Origin: Mycobacteriaceae bacterium 1482268.1
GTDB lineage: Bacteria; Actinomycetota; Actinomycetes; Mycobacteriales; Mycobacteriaceae
Reading direction: 5' to 3'
Assembly (NCBI GenBank): GCA_001665255.1
Contig: LZSH01000049.1
Coordinates: forward strand, 1-38,095
Length of the DNA: 38,095 nt
Part shown: positions 1-8,834 of the stretch, in pieces
Layout: each line of letters opens with the position of its first letter
Position numbering within the stretch: position 1 is the first letter of the stretch
Made by a program: the position numbers and the translations under genes
Notes under the pieces: generated by a model
Databases searched by the model: none
What the model saw: the letters and a program-made list of their open reading frames with translations, nothing else
What the model was told of the DNA's origin: nothing

Positions 1-1255
1 CCGGCCTGACCTCGCGGGGCTCGAGAATGGTGCCGGCGCCGACGGTGTCGTTGGTGGTCTCGTCGATGAGTATGAAGGCGCCGCTGTCCCGGTTGTCGGC
101 ATAGGCGTCGGAGACGACGATCGAGCTGGTCCGCAGCGTCACCGCTCCGATATCGTTGAGCACCAACTCAACTGGACTATCGAGTTCGTCCAGCGTCTCT
201 GGGTCAAGCCGCGAATGCAGCGCCTGCACCGTCGCGCGCACGGTCCTGGTGCCCTGCTTGAGCGCGAGCCGGTCGCCGGCCCTCAGCGGATGGTCGGCAA
301 ACCAGCAGACCGTTGCGTCCAATTCCCTGGCCGGTACGGGCAGCACCGCGTCGTCGGCGCCGCTGACGAAGACGTCACCGCGACCGACGTCGATATCGTC
401 GGCGAGCTCGATCGAAACCGACAGCGGCGCAACGGCCGTCGTACGTTCATCGTCGAGCGTGTCGACGACGGTGACCGTCGACCGGGTGCCCGCGGGCAGG
501 CTCACGACGGTATCGCCGACTTCCAGCGTGCCCGCCGACAGCCGTCCGGTGTAGCGCCTGCGCTGCTCGGCGGATGGGCGTGACACCCATTGCACCGGCA
601 GGCGCAGCTTGTTCGGTTCCGGCTGCGGTGCCGACAACTCGACACCCTCGAGATACTCGAGCAGCGTAGGACCTTCGTAGAACGGGGTGTTGTCGGATCT
701 GTGCACGACGTTGTCGCCATGTTTGGCGGCGATCGGGATGACGGTGACGTCGAGGCCACCGAGGCGTGCGGCCATCTGGTGCAGTTCCCGCTCGACTTCG
801 CCGTAGCGTTCCTCGCTGAAGTCGACCAGGTCGAACTTGTTCACCGTGGCGACAAAGTGCTTGATCCCCAGTAGCTTTGCGATCCGCGCGTGCCTGCGGG
901 TCTGGCGCAGGACACCGGCGCGTGCATCGACCAGCAGCACCGCAACGTGTGCGTTCGATGCGCCCGTGAACATGTTGCGGGTGTAGCGTTCGTGCCCCGG
1001 GGTGTCGGCGAGGATATAGCTGCGGGTATCGGTCGAGAAGAACCGGTACGCGACGTCGATCGTGATGCCTTGCTCGCGTTCGGCGCGCAGACCGTCGGAG
1101 AGCGCGGCGAGGTCGGCGACGCCCTCCTCGTCGGTGACGGCTTCCAGATGGTCGGTCGGCAGGCTGTCGGTGTCGTGCAGCAGGCGGCCGATCAGTGTGC
1201 TCTTGCCGTCGTCGACGGAGCCTGCAGTGGTGATCCGCAGCAGTTGGCGTGTCAT
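1..1255 (-). CDS. cysN: Sulfate adenylyltransferase large subunit CysN (C-terminus beyond window)
   Basis: GTPase subunit of ATP sulfurylase; with CysD it makes adenosine 5'-phosphosulfate from ATP and sulfate, driven by GTP hydrolysis. About 418 codons are present and the frame stays open to the window edge. The reading frame shows a P-loop GSVDDGKST near residue 12, the G3 motif DTPGHERYTRNM near residue 90 and the G4 motif NKFD near residue 145, then the EF-Tu-like beta-barrel region. The start ATG overlaps the cysD stop by one base (TGATG), so translation is coupled. In mycobacteria this protein is usually fused to APS kinase (CysNC); the part that would show this lies outside the window, so it cannot be decided here. 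It ends an operon of sulfatase, stf0, cysD and cysN. Confidence 0.95.
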   Translation of the reverse strand, partial: MTRQLLRITTAGSVDDGKSTLIGRLLHDTDSLPTDHLEAVTDEEGVADLAALSDGLRAEREQGITIDVAYRFFSTDTRSYILADTPGHERYTRNMFTGASNAHVAVLLVDARAGVLRQTRRHARIAKLLGIKHFVATVNKFDLVDFSEERYGEVERELHQMAARLGGLDVTVIPIAAKHGDNVVHRSDNTPFYEGPTLLEYLEGVELSAPQPEPNKLRLPVQWVSRPSAEQRRRYTGRLSAGTLEVGDTVVSLPAGTRSTVTVVDTLDDERTTAVAPLSVSIELADDIDVGRGDVFVSGADDAVLPVPARELDATVCWFADHPLRAGDRLALKQGTRTVRATVQALHSRLDPETLDELDSPVELVLNDIGAVTLRTSSIVVSDAYADNRDSGAFILIDETTNDTVGAGTILEPREVRP

Positions 1256-2181
1256 CAGAAATAGCCTTCCCGCTTGCGGTCTTCCATGGCGGCGGCCGAC
1301 GTTCGGTCATCGGCACGGGTCTCGCCGCGCTCGGACACGGTGGCCGCGGAGATCTCGGCGATCACCCGCTCGATGTCGGTGGCGGTCGACCGCACCGCGC
1401 CGGTGATGGTCAGATCGCCGACGGTGCGGTAGCGCACCCATTCGACCGAAGCGGCCTCCCCGTTCGTCGGTCCGGCGTACTCGGACACCGCGAGCAGGAT
1501 GCCGTCGCGTTCGAAAACCTCGCGCTCATGGGCGAAGTAGATCGACGGCAGCTCAAGGTTTTCCAGCTGGATGTAGCGCCAGACGTCGAGCTCGGTCCAG
1601 TTGCTGAGCGGGAACACCCGCACCTGCTCGCCCTTTTTGATGCGCCCGTTGTACAGCGACCACGGTTCGGGCCGCTGCGCGCGAGGATCCCACTGGCCGA
1701 ACTCGTCGCGGAAGCTCAGGATGCGTTCCTTGGCTCGCGCGCGCTCCTCGTCGCGACGCGCGCCGCCGAACGCGGCGTCGAAGCCACCCTCCTCGAGCGC
1801 GTCGAGCAGCGTGCGGGTCTGCTGCCGGTTCCTCGACGCGCCGGGACCAGGATCGGGCACGCGGCCCTTGTCGATGGACTCCTGCACCGATGCCACGATC
1901 AGCTTGTGCCCCTCGCCGGTGACTCGGCGATCGCGGAACTCGATCACCTCGTCGAAGTTGTGTCCGGTGTCGACGTGCATGACCGGAAACGGGAGCGGGG
2001 AGGGCCGAAAAGCCTTCTCCGCCAGCCGCAGAAGCACGATCGAGTCCTTGCCTGCCGAGAAGAGCAGCACCGGGCGCTCCAACTCGGCGACCACCTCGCG
2101 GATGATGTGCACGGCTTCTGCCTCGAGCAGTCGGAGCTCGTCGACGTGCAGGGTGTCGTATGTGGTGGCAGTCGCCGTCAT
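1255..2181 (-). CDS. cysD: Sulfate adenylyltransferase small subunit CysD
   Basis: Catalytic subunit of ATP sulfurylase, of the PAPS-reductase/adenine nucleotide alpha-hydrolase fold; it forms APS in the cytoplasm with CysN. The product is 308 residues, close to the roughly 300 usual for the family. It has the PP-loop [12 protein letters not shown] near residue 40 and the conserved [14 protein letters not shown] stretch near residue 130. The ATG at 2181 is chosen because the product then begins [16 protein letters not shown], as CysD proteins do, and because it overlaps the stf0 stop as ATGA. A longer frame runs 70 codons upstream but would overlap stf0 heavily. It lies between stf0 and cysN and is probably translated from the same message. 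Confidence 0.96.
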   Translation of the reverse strand: MTATATTYDTLHVDELRLLEAEAVHIIREVVAELERPVLLFSAGKDSIVLLRLAEKAFRPSPLPFPVMHVDTGHNFDEVIEFRDRRVTGEGHKLIVASVQESIDKGRVPDPGPGASRNRQQTRTLLDALEEGGFDAAFGGARRDEERARAKERILSFRDEFGQWDPRAQRPEPWSLYNGRIKKGEQVRVFPLSNWTELDVWRYIQLENLELPSIYFAHEREVFERDGILLAVSEYAGPTNGEAASVEWVRYRTVGDLTITGAVRSTATDIERVIAEISAATVSERGETRADDRTSAAAMEDRKREGYF

Positions 2182-2975
2182 GTCGGCAGCCCTTCCTTCT
2201 CGGCGTCGGCTCGGTAGCGGTCGACCCATTCGTCGGATCGGTGATCGGCCTGACGCTCGAGGACAGGCGCGGGCGCCAATTGCGGATCCTGGCCCAGCGC
2301 CTCGAGAATGGTCCCGACGATGGAGGTCAGGTTGCGCCACAGTACGGGGTAGGAGACCTCCATCGGAGAGATCCCCTCCTCGTCGAACCACGCCCGCCAG
2401 CCCTTCTCCTGCTCGCGCAACATGGTGATGACGTGGGCGATCGCACCCGCGTGGTACTCGGCCGCAGAATCACGCCTCGGGTCCGGCCGGCCGCGCCAAA
2501 CCCGCGTCTGCACCGCGCGCCAGAACGAAACCGCTTGTGACACAACGTCGGGACGGTAGACGTGGATGAGCACCGGGTCGCTGCCGATGACATCACGGAT
2601 CGCTGGGAGCAGGCCGTCGCCGGAGCGGTCGGGCAGACCGGCGGCACGCTGCAACAACAACGGGGTCTGGTTCCACATCAGCTTGCCGCCCCAGATTCCG
2701 TTGGGTGTGCGGCCCACGGTGCGGATGTAGTCGCGCCAGATCTCGGGCGGTGCAAGGTCCGGCTTGCCTTCGTCGAGCGGGTCGAGCAGTCGAAGAATCG
2801 ATTCGTCTTCGACCCCTTCGAACCATTGCCGCGGCTGGGGGGATTGGCTGGTGGTCGGCAGGTACTGAAAGAACTCTCCCGGTTCGCCCGCAACGCCTGT
2901 CGCCCTGAGGGATTCGACGAGCAGCGTGCTGCCGCTGCGTTGCGACGCGAGAACCAAATATGCGGATGCCGCCAT
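2178..2975 (-). CDS. stf0: Stf0-type trehalose 2-sulfotransferase
   Basis: Transfers the sulfuryl group from PAPS to trehalose; in M. tuberculosis this is the first committed step of sulfolipid-1 synthesis (established for Stf0). The product is 265 residues, matching family length. The N-terminus holds the PAPS 5'-phosphosulfate loop [15 protein letters not shown] (residues 8-22), and GEPGEFFQ follows, where Glu34 aligns with the Glu36 catalytic base of the M. tuberculosis enzyme as I recall it. The conserved [26 protein letters not shown] and [10 protein letters not shown] stretches are also present. The ATG at 2975 gives the family N-terminus. The stop overlaps the cysD start (ATGA) and the sulfatase stop is 16 bases upstream, tying sulfation to sulfate activation. 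Confidence 0.94.
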   Translation of the reverse strand: MAASAYLVLASQRSGSTLLVESLRATGVAGEPGEFFQYLPTTSQSPQPRQWFEGVEDESILRLLDPLDEGKPDLAPPEIWRDYIRTVGRTPNGIWGGKLMWNQTPLLLQRAAGLPDRSGDGLLPAIRDVIGSDPVLIHVYRPDVVSQAVSFWRAVQTRVWRGRPDPRRDSAAEYHAGAIAHVITMLREQEKGWRAWFDEEGISPMEVSYPVLWRNLTSIVGTILEALGQDPQLAPAPVLERQADHRSDEWVDRYRADAEKEGLPT

Positions 2976-2991
2976 TGCCTGCCTAACTGGT

Positions 2992-4362
2992 CTAGCTGTG
3001 GTCGTCTTCGATGCCGCGGTCGGCGGCGATGGCGGAACGGCTGGTGACCCGTGGACCGTGGACGCGCAGATAAGTCTCGGTGTAGCGCTCCGAAATACGG
3101 GTGCCCGCAAAGTCAGACGGGATGACGTCGTTGGTCTTCTGCCGCCAGTCATTCAACAGCAGCGCAAGATCGTTGGCGATCACCTCCGCCTTGTCCGTCG
3201 CATTCGGCCCGAGCAGGTTGTGCGCCTCGCCGGGATCTTCGACTAGGTCGTACAACTCACGTTCCGGCCGTCGCCCGGCAGCCAGAGGCGCGACGGCCAG
3301 GCCCGGCGCCGTGTCGGCGATATCCCATGGCAGGTCGAGAAGCGGCCGGGGTGCGTAGTTCTCGATGTAGCTGTATTCCTTTGTGCGCACGGCTCGTATC
3401 GGGTCGAAGGAGTCGTGAAAGGTCTTCGTCGTGTAGACCTCGGCGCGGACCGGTTGCTCGTCTTCTGTCGGAGTTTGGAGGCGCGTGGCGTGCGACATTC
3501 CCTCGATGTCGGCGGGCACGTCGAGCCCGAGCAGTTCGAGCACGGTGGGCAATAGGTCCACGCCGCTGAACAGCTCGTCGTACACCTGCGGTGAGTACTG
3601 CCGGTCGCGCGGCGGGCGAACGATCAGCGCGATGCCGGTCCCGGCGTCGTACAGCGTCGACTTGGCGCGCGGCAGCGCGGGGCCGTGGTCTGTCATGAAC
3701 ACCACCCAAGTGGTGCGGTCCAATCCCGTCGCCGCCAATTCGTCGAGCAGGCGACCGACGGCTGCGTCGGCGACGCTGATCGCGCCGTAGAAATCGGCGA
3801 GGTCTTGGCGGACGGCATCGGTATCGGGCAGATAGTCGGGCACCTCGACGGCGGTTCTGTCGGCCGGCTCGTAGCGGTCGGGCGGATACGGGCGGTGGGT
3901 TTCGAAAAAGCCGGCCGTCAACAGGAACGGCTCTCGCGGTGCATGGTGGAGCCACTCGGCGGCGCGCTCGACGACGTATTCGCAATAGGAGTTGGAGACG
4001 TCGTACTCATCGAAGCCCAGCCGGCTCGGGTACGACGTCTCGTGCTGCATGCCGAACAGCGCTGAATACCAGCCGGCGTCCGACAGGATTTCGGGCAGCG
4101 TCCGAACGTCGGCGCGGTACTCCCAGCCGTGGTGGGCCAGGCCGACCAGGCCGTTGCTGTGCGGGTAGCGCCCGGTGAAGAGGGATCCACGCGACGGCGA
4201 GCACAGCGGCGCGGTGGCGTGCGCGCGGGTGAACAGGATGCCCTCGGCGGCGAGCTGGTCGAGCCGCGGGCTGGACACGTCGGCGTGGCCGTAGACACCG
4301 AGATAACGGCCGAGGTCGTGCCAGTGCACGATCAGCACGTTGTCTTTGTGTCGGTCGGTCAC
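2992..4362 (-). CDS. Type I sulfatase (formylglycine-dependent)
   Basis: Predicted sulfate-ester or sulfamate hydrolase of the alkaline-phosphatase superfamily. The product is 456 residues. The activation motif [12 protein letters not shown] places the cysteine that becomes formylglycine at residue 54; TDHG further on supplies metal ligands. The usual N-terminal Asp-Asp metal pair reads His-Asp (residues 15-16, in VHWHDLGRY), which I associate with heparan N-sulfatase-like members. The GTG at 4362 is used because an AGAAAGGA ribosome site precedes it; an ATG 96 bases upstream lacks one and would read into the divergent 13E12 promoter. No signal peptide is visible, so the enzyme is probably cytoplasmic. 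It is the first gene of the stf0-cysD-cysN operon; in M. tuberculosis Rv0296c sits beside stf0 in the same way (from memory). Substrate is unknown. Confidence 0.9.
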   Translation of the reverse strand: MTDRHKDNVLIVHWHDLGRYLGVYGHADVSSPRLDQLAAEGILFTRAHATAPLCSPSRGSLFTGRYPHSNGLVGLAHHGWEYRADVRTLPEILSDAGWYSALFGMQHETSYPSRLGFDEYDVSNSYCEYVVERAAEWLHHAPREPFLLTAGFFETHRPYPPDRYEPADRTAVEVPDYLPDTDAVRQDLADFYGAISVADAAVGRLLDELAATGLDRTTWVVFMTDHGPALPRAKSTLYDAGTGIALIVRPPRDRQYSPQVYDELFSGVDLLPTVLELLGLDVPADIEGMSHATRLQTPTEDEQPVRAEVYTTKTFHDSFDPIRAVRTKEYSYIENYAPRPLLDLPWDIADTAPGLAVAPLAAGRRPERELYDLVEDPGEAHNLLGPNATDKAEVIANDLALLLNDWRQKTNDVIPSDFAGTRISERYTETYLRVHGPRVTSRSAIAADRGIEDDHS

Positions 4363-4436
4363 TGCTGGTCCTTTCTGGTCGCCGGTACACCAAACCGATC
4401 GTCGTGCGATCGCGCAACGGTTTTGCTCACTGGGAG

Positions 4437-4445
4437 TTATCCACA
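4437..4445 (+). other. DnaA-box-like nonamer
   Basis: TTATCCACA, identical to the E. coli DnaA-box consensus, sits 82 bases before the 13E12 start codon in the divergent promoter region. A single box is not an origin. It may be chance or a relic of the repeat family. Confidence 0.25.
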
Positions 4446-4513
4446 GTTGCGGATTCATACACAGGTCGCGACTGAACAGGCAGTTGTGGCGGGTTATGGG
4501 AGGTGGCGCTGGC

Positions 4514-4534
4514 TAAATTCGAATACATGTTCGA
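4514..4534 (+). promoter_or_regulatory. SOS (LexA) box overlapping -10 element and start codon
   Basis: TCGAATACATGTTCGA at 4519-4534 differs at one base from the mycobacterial SOS consensus TCGAAC-N4-GTTCGA. A -10-like TAAATT at 4514-4519 is followed by seven bases and the ATG at 4527, so LexA bound here would cover the promoter, the presumed start point and the start codon. Some M. tuberculosis 13E12 genes are known LexA targets, which supports the call. Confidence 0.8.
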
Positions 4535-6131
4535 TGTCCTCGCTGCGACGGCCGCCGCCGCCCTCGGTGGTGCAGCGATCGGTGCATGGGCGCAGGTGGA
4601 GAACGCCGCATGTGCGAGGCGCCTCTCGGCGATCGCCGATCTATTGGAGGCGCGTTGCACCGACGACGGATCGGCTGACCGCGAGCAATGGTGTCTGGAC
4701 AACTGGGGCGCGGTGGCCGCCGAGGTCGCCGCCTCTCACGAGGTGTCGTTTGGGGTGGCCTCGCATCAATTGATGGTGGCGATGGCGCTCCGCGAACGGC
4801 TGCCCCGAGTCAACGAGGTGTTCCACACCGGCCGCATCAGCTATCGGCTGGTGCAGTCGATCGTGCACCGGACTGCGCTCGTCACCGACCCGCAGGCGCG
4901 GGCGAACGTCGATGCCGAGATCGCTGTGGCCGTACCCGGCTGGGGTGCCCTGTCGGTGACCAACGTGGAACGGGCCATCGACTACTGGGTGGATCGCTAT
5001 GACCCGTATGCGCTGCGGCGGACGGAACTCCGGGCCCGGGGACGCCATGTTGACTGCATCTCGGACGGCAACGGGTTGTCGACAGTCGAGGCGGTGTTGT
5101 TCGATCACGATGCCGCCACCCTCGACAAGCGCCTCGATGCGATGGCGGACGCGGTCTGCGACCGTGACGGACGGACGCGCGATCAGCGTCGCGCGGACGC
5201 ATTCGGCGCGCTGGCCGCCCGTGTCGACCTCGCCTGCGGCTGCGGCGACGCTGACTGTTGTGCTGCCGGGCGGCAACCCAACGCCGTGGTAATCAACGTG
5301 ATCGCCGAGCAACGGAGCCTTTCGGATAACACCGCTGCGGTAGTGGACGGTGAGAATCCCGATAAGCCGACCAAGCCGCTGCGGGAGATGACGCTCGCGG
5401 AGGCGGCCGCAGAACCGGAGCCGACTGGACCTGCGCAGACCAACCCGGGGGTGATGATCGGCGGCCCCATCATCCCTGCCCCGCTGTTGGCGGCGAAAGT
5501 CGCTGCCGGAGCAACGATGCGGTGGATCGTGCATCCCGGTGACGCGCCACCCGAGCCGGGACATCGGGCGTCGGTGAAGTTGGACCGGTTTGTCCGATGC
5601 CGCGATATGACATGCCGGTTCCCGGGCTGCACCGAACCAGCCGACATGTGCGATGTGGACCATACGATTCCGTATCCGATCGGGCCGACGTGTGCGTCGA
5701 ATCTGAAATGCTTGTGCCGAAAACATCACTTGCTCAAGACTTTTTGGGGCGGGCGATGCGGTTGGCGCGACGACCAGCTGCCCGACGGCACCGTGGTGTG
5801 GACTGATCCCAGTGGCCAGACGCACATGACCCGGCCGGGCAGCTACGGGCTGTTCCCGCAACTGTGTCGTCCGACGGCGGCGGTCGTGTTGAGTCCCGCT
5901 GAGATCGCCGCGGCCGCCGGGCTCCGACCGGGCAGCGGGTTGGCGATGCCACGCCGGAAGCAGACCCGCAGTCAAGACCGCGCGCAGCGCGTGATCGCTG
6001 AACGACGCCTCAACGAGATCGACCCTCAGACCCACCGAGCCACGATCACGCCGCCCACAGCACCAGCGCGCGATTTCGCTTCCTGGCTAGCTGCCCTGCC
6101 GCCATGCGACGACACACCCCCACCGTTTTGA
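4527..6131 (+). CDS. 13E12 repeat family protein (DUF222 + HNH endonuclease)
   Basis: Member of the actinobacterial REP13E12 family: a long DUF222 region (about residues 1-330) and a C-terminal HNH nuclease domain. The HNH part begins with CRFPGCTEPADMCDVDH at about residue 362 and continues through LKCLCRKHHLLKTFWGG; the two Cys pairs should bind structural zinc, and DH plus RKHH carry the catalytic histidines. The product is 534 residues. The ATG at 4527 fits the SOS box and a leaderless -10; a GTG at 4503 would add eight residues and put the SOS box inside the gene. A Pro/Glu-rich linker lies around residues 270-310. DNA cleavage has not been shown for most family members, and the role is unknown. 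It seems intact. Expression should rise on DNA damage. Confidence 0.92.
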   Translation: MFDVLAATAAAALGGAAIGAWAQVENAACARRLSAIADLLEARCTDDGSADREQWCLDNWGAVAAEVAASHEVSFGVASHQLMVAMALRERLPRVNEVFHTGRISYRLVQSIVHRTALVTDPQARANVDAEIAVAVPGWGALSVTNVERAIDYWVDRYDPYALRRTELRARGRHVDCISDGNGLSTVEAVLFDHDAATLDKRLDAMADAVCDRDGRTRDQRRADAFGALAARVDLACGCGDADCCAAGRQPNAVVINVIAEQRSLSDNTAAVVDGENPDKPTKPLREMTLAEAAAEPEPTGPAQTNPGVMIGGPIIPAPLLAAKVAAGATMRWIVHPGDAPPEPGHRASVKLDRFVRCRDMTCRFPGCTEPADMCDVDHTIPYPIGPTCASNLKCLCRKHHLLKTFWGGRCGWRDDQLPDGTVVWTDPSGQTHMTRPGSYGLFPQLCRPTAAVVLSPAEIAAAAGLRPGSGLAMPRRKQTRSQDRAQRVIAERRLNEIDPQTHRATITPPTAPARDFASWLAALPPCDDTPPPF

Positions 6132-6132
6132 A

Positions 6133-6618
6133 TCAGCCGCCGCTTGCGGGGACGCCGATGGCGCGAAGCACGTATTCGGGCGGGACGTCGAAGGCAAGCG
6201 ACCGACGCGGCAATTGCACGAGGACGTCGTCGGGGATCGAGGCCTTGTAGTTCAGCGAGAGGTGGCCGTTGAACCTGGCGTCGACCTCATCGACGTTGAC
6301 CTCGATGTGCAGACCGGTGTTCGAGATGTCGGCCTTGACCGGTCCGCTCTGCGGCGCATCCCACCGTTGGTCGACAGTGCGGCCCGCGAGCTTGGGCACC
6401 GACGACAACGTGGCCAGCACTCGCTGCGGAGTGAGCACGAGCGATCCGACATAGCTCGCGATGTCAGCATGCGCCTTCTTGCCGGGCACGGCGCCACTGA
6501 ACCGCCGCGTGACCGGCACGTACTCGGAAAGATAGACGATGCCTTCGGCGTCCACTTGCGTGCGCAGCTCGGCGGGCAACCCGCCGATGCGCAGGAGTTT
6601 GCGCAGAAATACGGCCAT
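6133..6618 (-). CDS. Conserved mycobacterial protein of unknown function (Rv0307c-like)
   Basis: A 161-residue protein with no signal peptide or membrane segment. I do not recognise a named domain; from its length and neighbours it resembles M. tuberculosis Rv0307c (from memory). It has a basic N-terminus (MAVFLRKLLRIGG), alternating hydrophobic stretches typical of beta strands (VKADISNTGLHIEVNVDEVDARF) and a conserved-looking DVPPEYVLRAIGVP end. The ATG at 6618 is supported by TACCGT six bases upstream, a leaderless arrangement. It is divergent from the PAP2 gene and its stop lies one base from the 13E12 stop. Confidence 0.8.
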   Translation of the reverse strand: MAVFLRKLLRIGGLPAELRTQVDAEGIVYLSEYVPVTRRFSGAVPGKKAHADIASYVGSLVLTPQRVLATLSSVPKLAGRTVDQRWDAPQSGPVKADISNTGLHIEVNVDEVDARFNGHLSLNYKASIPDDVLVQLPRRSLAFDVPPEYVLRAIGVPASGG

Positions 6619-6624
6619 AGGTGC

Positions 6625-6630
6625 ACGGTA
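6625..6630 (-). promoter_or_regulatory. Leaderless -10 element (TACCGT)
   Basis: On the minus strand TACCGT is followed by six bases and the ATG at 6618. The spacing predicts that transcription begins at the start codon. Confidence 0.55.
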
Positions 6631-6654
6631 GCGACAGCGTGGTACTCCTAGGGA

Positions 6655-7326
6655 GTGACACAGCGGAACCGGTGGCTGCTCGGCCTCGCCGCGGTCGCGT
6701 TGGCGCTGTATGCGCTGCTGTGGGGCGGCTTCGTGGCGCACTGGCAATGGATCGAGACCGTAGACCGATTTGCGCTCGACCCACTGCACACCTACGGGCT
6801 CTCCCGACCGGGCTGGATCGTCTCGTGGGACGTGTTCTGCACAGTGCTGGGGCCGACGGCTTTTCGGCTGATCGCCGTCGTCGTCATCGTGGTTGCTCTG
6901 ACGCGGCGCAACCTGCGCGCTGCGCTGTTCCTTGTCATCAGCGTCGAACTCAGCGGCCTGGTGACCGAAGCCGCCAAGGCCGCGGTCAACCGCCCACGCC
7001 CCGAAGGCGCGTTCGTGGCTGCCTGGGGATCGTCGTTTCCGTCCGGGCATGCGCTCGGCGTGATGGTCGGTGTGCTGGCGTTGTCGACGCTGTTGTGGCC
7101 CATCCTGCGGCGGTCGCTGCGCCTCTGGCTGGTCCTCATCGGTGCGGTCGTGGTGATCGCGATCGGGGTGGGCCGTGTGGTGCTCAACGTGCACCATCCG
7201 TCAGATGTGGTGGCGGGCTGGGCGCTTGGCTACCTGTGGTTCGCAATCTGCGTGACGGTGCTCCCACCCGTCGCGCCGGTCACGGCAGCGGACGAAACAC
7301 CGGCAGCGCCCGGTAATCCACACTGA
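6655..7326 (+). CDS. PAP2-family membrane phosphatase
   Basis: Integral membrane phosphatase of the PAP2/PA-phosphatase superfamily, likely acting on lipid phosphates or polyprenyl pyrophosphates. The 223-residue product shows the three signature motifs in order: KAAVNRPRP (near residue 105), SFPSGHALG (near 125) and GRVVLNVHHPSDVV (near 170). About five or six hydrophobic segments alternate with basic loops. The GTG at 6655 gives the first membrane helix directly (MTQRNRWLLGLAAVALALYA); TACTCC lies six bases upstream, a weak leaderless -10. It corresponds in order to M. tuberculosis Rv0308 (from memory). Its 3' end overlaps the convergent PAP2-kinase fusion by 47 bases. Substrate cannot be told. 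Confidence 0.93.
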   Translation: MTQRNRWLLGLAAVALALYALLWGGFVAHWQWIETVDRFALDPLHTYGLSRPGWIVSWDVFCTVLGPTAFRLIAVVVIVVALTRRNLRAALFLVISVELSGLVTEAAKAAVNRPRPEGAFVAAWGSSFPSGHALGVMVGVLALSTLLWPILRRSLRLWLVLIGAVVVIAIGVGRVVLNVHHPSDVVAGWALGYLWFAICVTVLPPVAPVTAADETPAAPGNPH

Positions 7327-8773
7327 AACTGGCCTCGGCGCACCGTGTCCCGACCTCACCGTCAAGGGCCAGCACCGTCGGTCCGTCGACGGCCTGGAAT
7401 GAGAACTCCGGCACCCGCATTTCGTGATAGAGCGGGCTGCGTTCCAACCGGCCCAGCACCAGCGCACAGATGATCCGCAACGTGGCGAACCTGCGCCCGG
7501 TTTCCAGAATGCGTACGTCGAGCAGACCGTCGTCCATCCTCGTCCGGCGCGACGGTGCGAAGCCCGACGGCAGATATGTCGAATTGCCAAGGAAGAACAG
7601 CGATGTCTGCAGGGTCTTGTTGTCGTAGGAGATCCGTACCGCTTGGTCGCGGCGCAGCGTGTGGAACATCGCGTACAGCCCCGCGAGCGGCTTGCCGATC
7701 CTGCGCTCGAGCTTCTCGCGCGTCCGCACGAACTTCGGGTAGGCGCCGATGCTCGCCGTGTTGACGACGATCTGCTTCTCGTTGAGACACACCAGGTCGA
7801 CGCATGACACGCTGCCGCGCTGGATCGCCTCGACCGTCTTGGCGATCGTGTCGCAGCCGATGTCCTTGGCGAAATGGTTGAACGTGCCCCCAGGGAACAC
7901 CGCCAGCGGAACACCGCACTGAACAGCGATGCCCGCCGCGCACGACACCGTGCCGTCGCCGCCGCCGACAGCAAGCACTTCAGCCCGCTCGGCGGCATCG
8001 CGCAACGCCGCAACGATGTCGTCGCCCTGGCCGGTCTCGACGACCTCGGCGCGGGGCAGCGCTTCGCGAACCTCGTCGATGACGCGCGCCCCGGTGCCGC
8101 TGCCCGACGCGGGATTGATCACCAGCACCACGCCGTCACCGTCGGGTCGAGGCGGAGTGTTGACGCGCAGCGGGTCAGCGGCGGGGATTTTCGTCGGGAC
8201 GACCGGCGGGACGATCCGTCCGCCGAGCACGGCGATGCCCGCGCCGATCCCGAACCCCGCGAACACGTCGCCTGGATAGTGAGCCCCCACCGCCACCCGG
8301 GACAACCCGACCAGCCCCGCGAGCAGGGCCAGCCCCAGCCCGACGGGCGGGCTCTCGAGCCCGACGCCGATCGCGAAGGCGGCGGCACTGGCGGAGTGTC
8401 CAGACGGAAGCGAATTCGACGTGGGGAAGCGGCGGCTCTGCCTGGCCAGTGGCACCAGTACGCGGCTGGGCCGCGGACGCTTCCACACCCGCTTGGCGAA
8501 CTGGTTGGTGACGAGGCTGGTCACAGCCAGGCTCACCACGCCGCGCACGGCACCCCGAGCCGTCGCCTTGTGGCGCGTCGCGACGAGTGCCCCGGCGATT
8601 GCGAACCACAGCTTGGAGTGGTCGGCGGCCCAGGTCAGCCTAGGCATCGCCGCGTCAAGCAGCGGACTCGGTGACTCCGCGACGGCCTCGAAGACTTCAC
8701 GGTCCAGAGTGCCGAGACCCCGGCCGATCTCGGTCAGGCCGCGCAGACCCTCTGGCTTTCGACGGAACAGCAT
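7280..8773 (-). CDS. Bifunctional PAP2 phosphatase / diacylglycerol-kinase-like protein
   Basis: A 497-residue fusion. The N-terminal half is PAP2: KRVWKRPRP (about residue 105), SLPSGHSASAAA (about 133) and SRVAVGAHYPGDVFAG (about 170), embedded in hydrophobic segments. The C-terminal half, from about residue 220, is a lipid-kinase catalytic domain: VLVINPASGSGTGA, then the nucleotide-binding VGGGDGTVSCAA, then FPGGTFNHFAKDIG. Fusions like this are common in mycobacteria. The two halves could turn a lipid phosphate into its alcohol and phosphorylate lipids again, but the physiological substrate is unknown. The ATG at 8773 is preceded by TACGTT and six bases. Its 3' end overlaps the stand-alone PAP2 gene. 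Confidence 0.93.
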   Translation of the reverse strand: MLFRRKPEGLRGLTEIGRGLGTLDREVFEAVAESPSPLLDAAMPRLTWAADHSKLWFAIAGALVATRHKATARGAVRGVVSLAVTSLVTNQFAKRVWKRPRPSRVLVPLARQSRRFPTSNSLPSGHSASAAAFAIGVGLESPPVGLGLALLAGLVGLSRVAVGAHYPGDVFAGFGIGAGIAVLGGRIVPPVVPTKIPAADPLRVNTPPRPDGDGVVLVINPASGSGTGARVIDEVREALPRAEVVETGQGDDIVAALRDAAERAEVLAVGGGDGTVSCAAGIAVQCGVPLAVFPGGTFNHFAKDIGCDTIAKTVEAIQRGSVSCVDLVCLNEKQIVVNTASIGAYPKFVRTREKLERRIGKPLAGLYAMFHTLRRDQAVRISYDNKTLQTSLFFLGNSTYLPSGFAPSRRTRMDDGLLDVRILETGRRFATLRIICALVLGRLERSPLYHEMRVPEFSFQAVDGPTVLALDGEVGTRCAEASFSVDYRALPVFRPLP

Positions 8774-8779
8774 TACGCC

Positions 8780-8785
8780 AACGTA
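8780..8785 (-). promoter_or_regulatory. Leaderless -10 element (TACGTT)
   Basis: On the minus strand TACGTT is followed by six bases and the ATG at 8773, supporting that start over an in-frame extension of 31 codons. Confidence 0.55.
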
Positions 8786-8834
8786 CCCAGCCGGCCAACG
8801 GCCCAATCGAGTCGTCGTGTGCAACCATGGGCCG

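Noticed and set aside
1..1255. APS kinase (CysC) fusion to CysN
   Set aside because: Common in mycobacteria, but the region that would encode it is outside the window.
4641..6035. Long minus-strand frame opposite the 13E12 gene
   Set aside because: The plus strand encodes a clear HNH protein; the antisense product has no recognisable motif and is typical of high-GC shadow frames.
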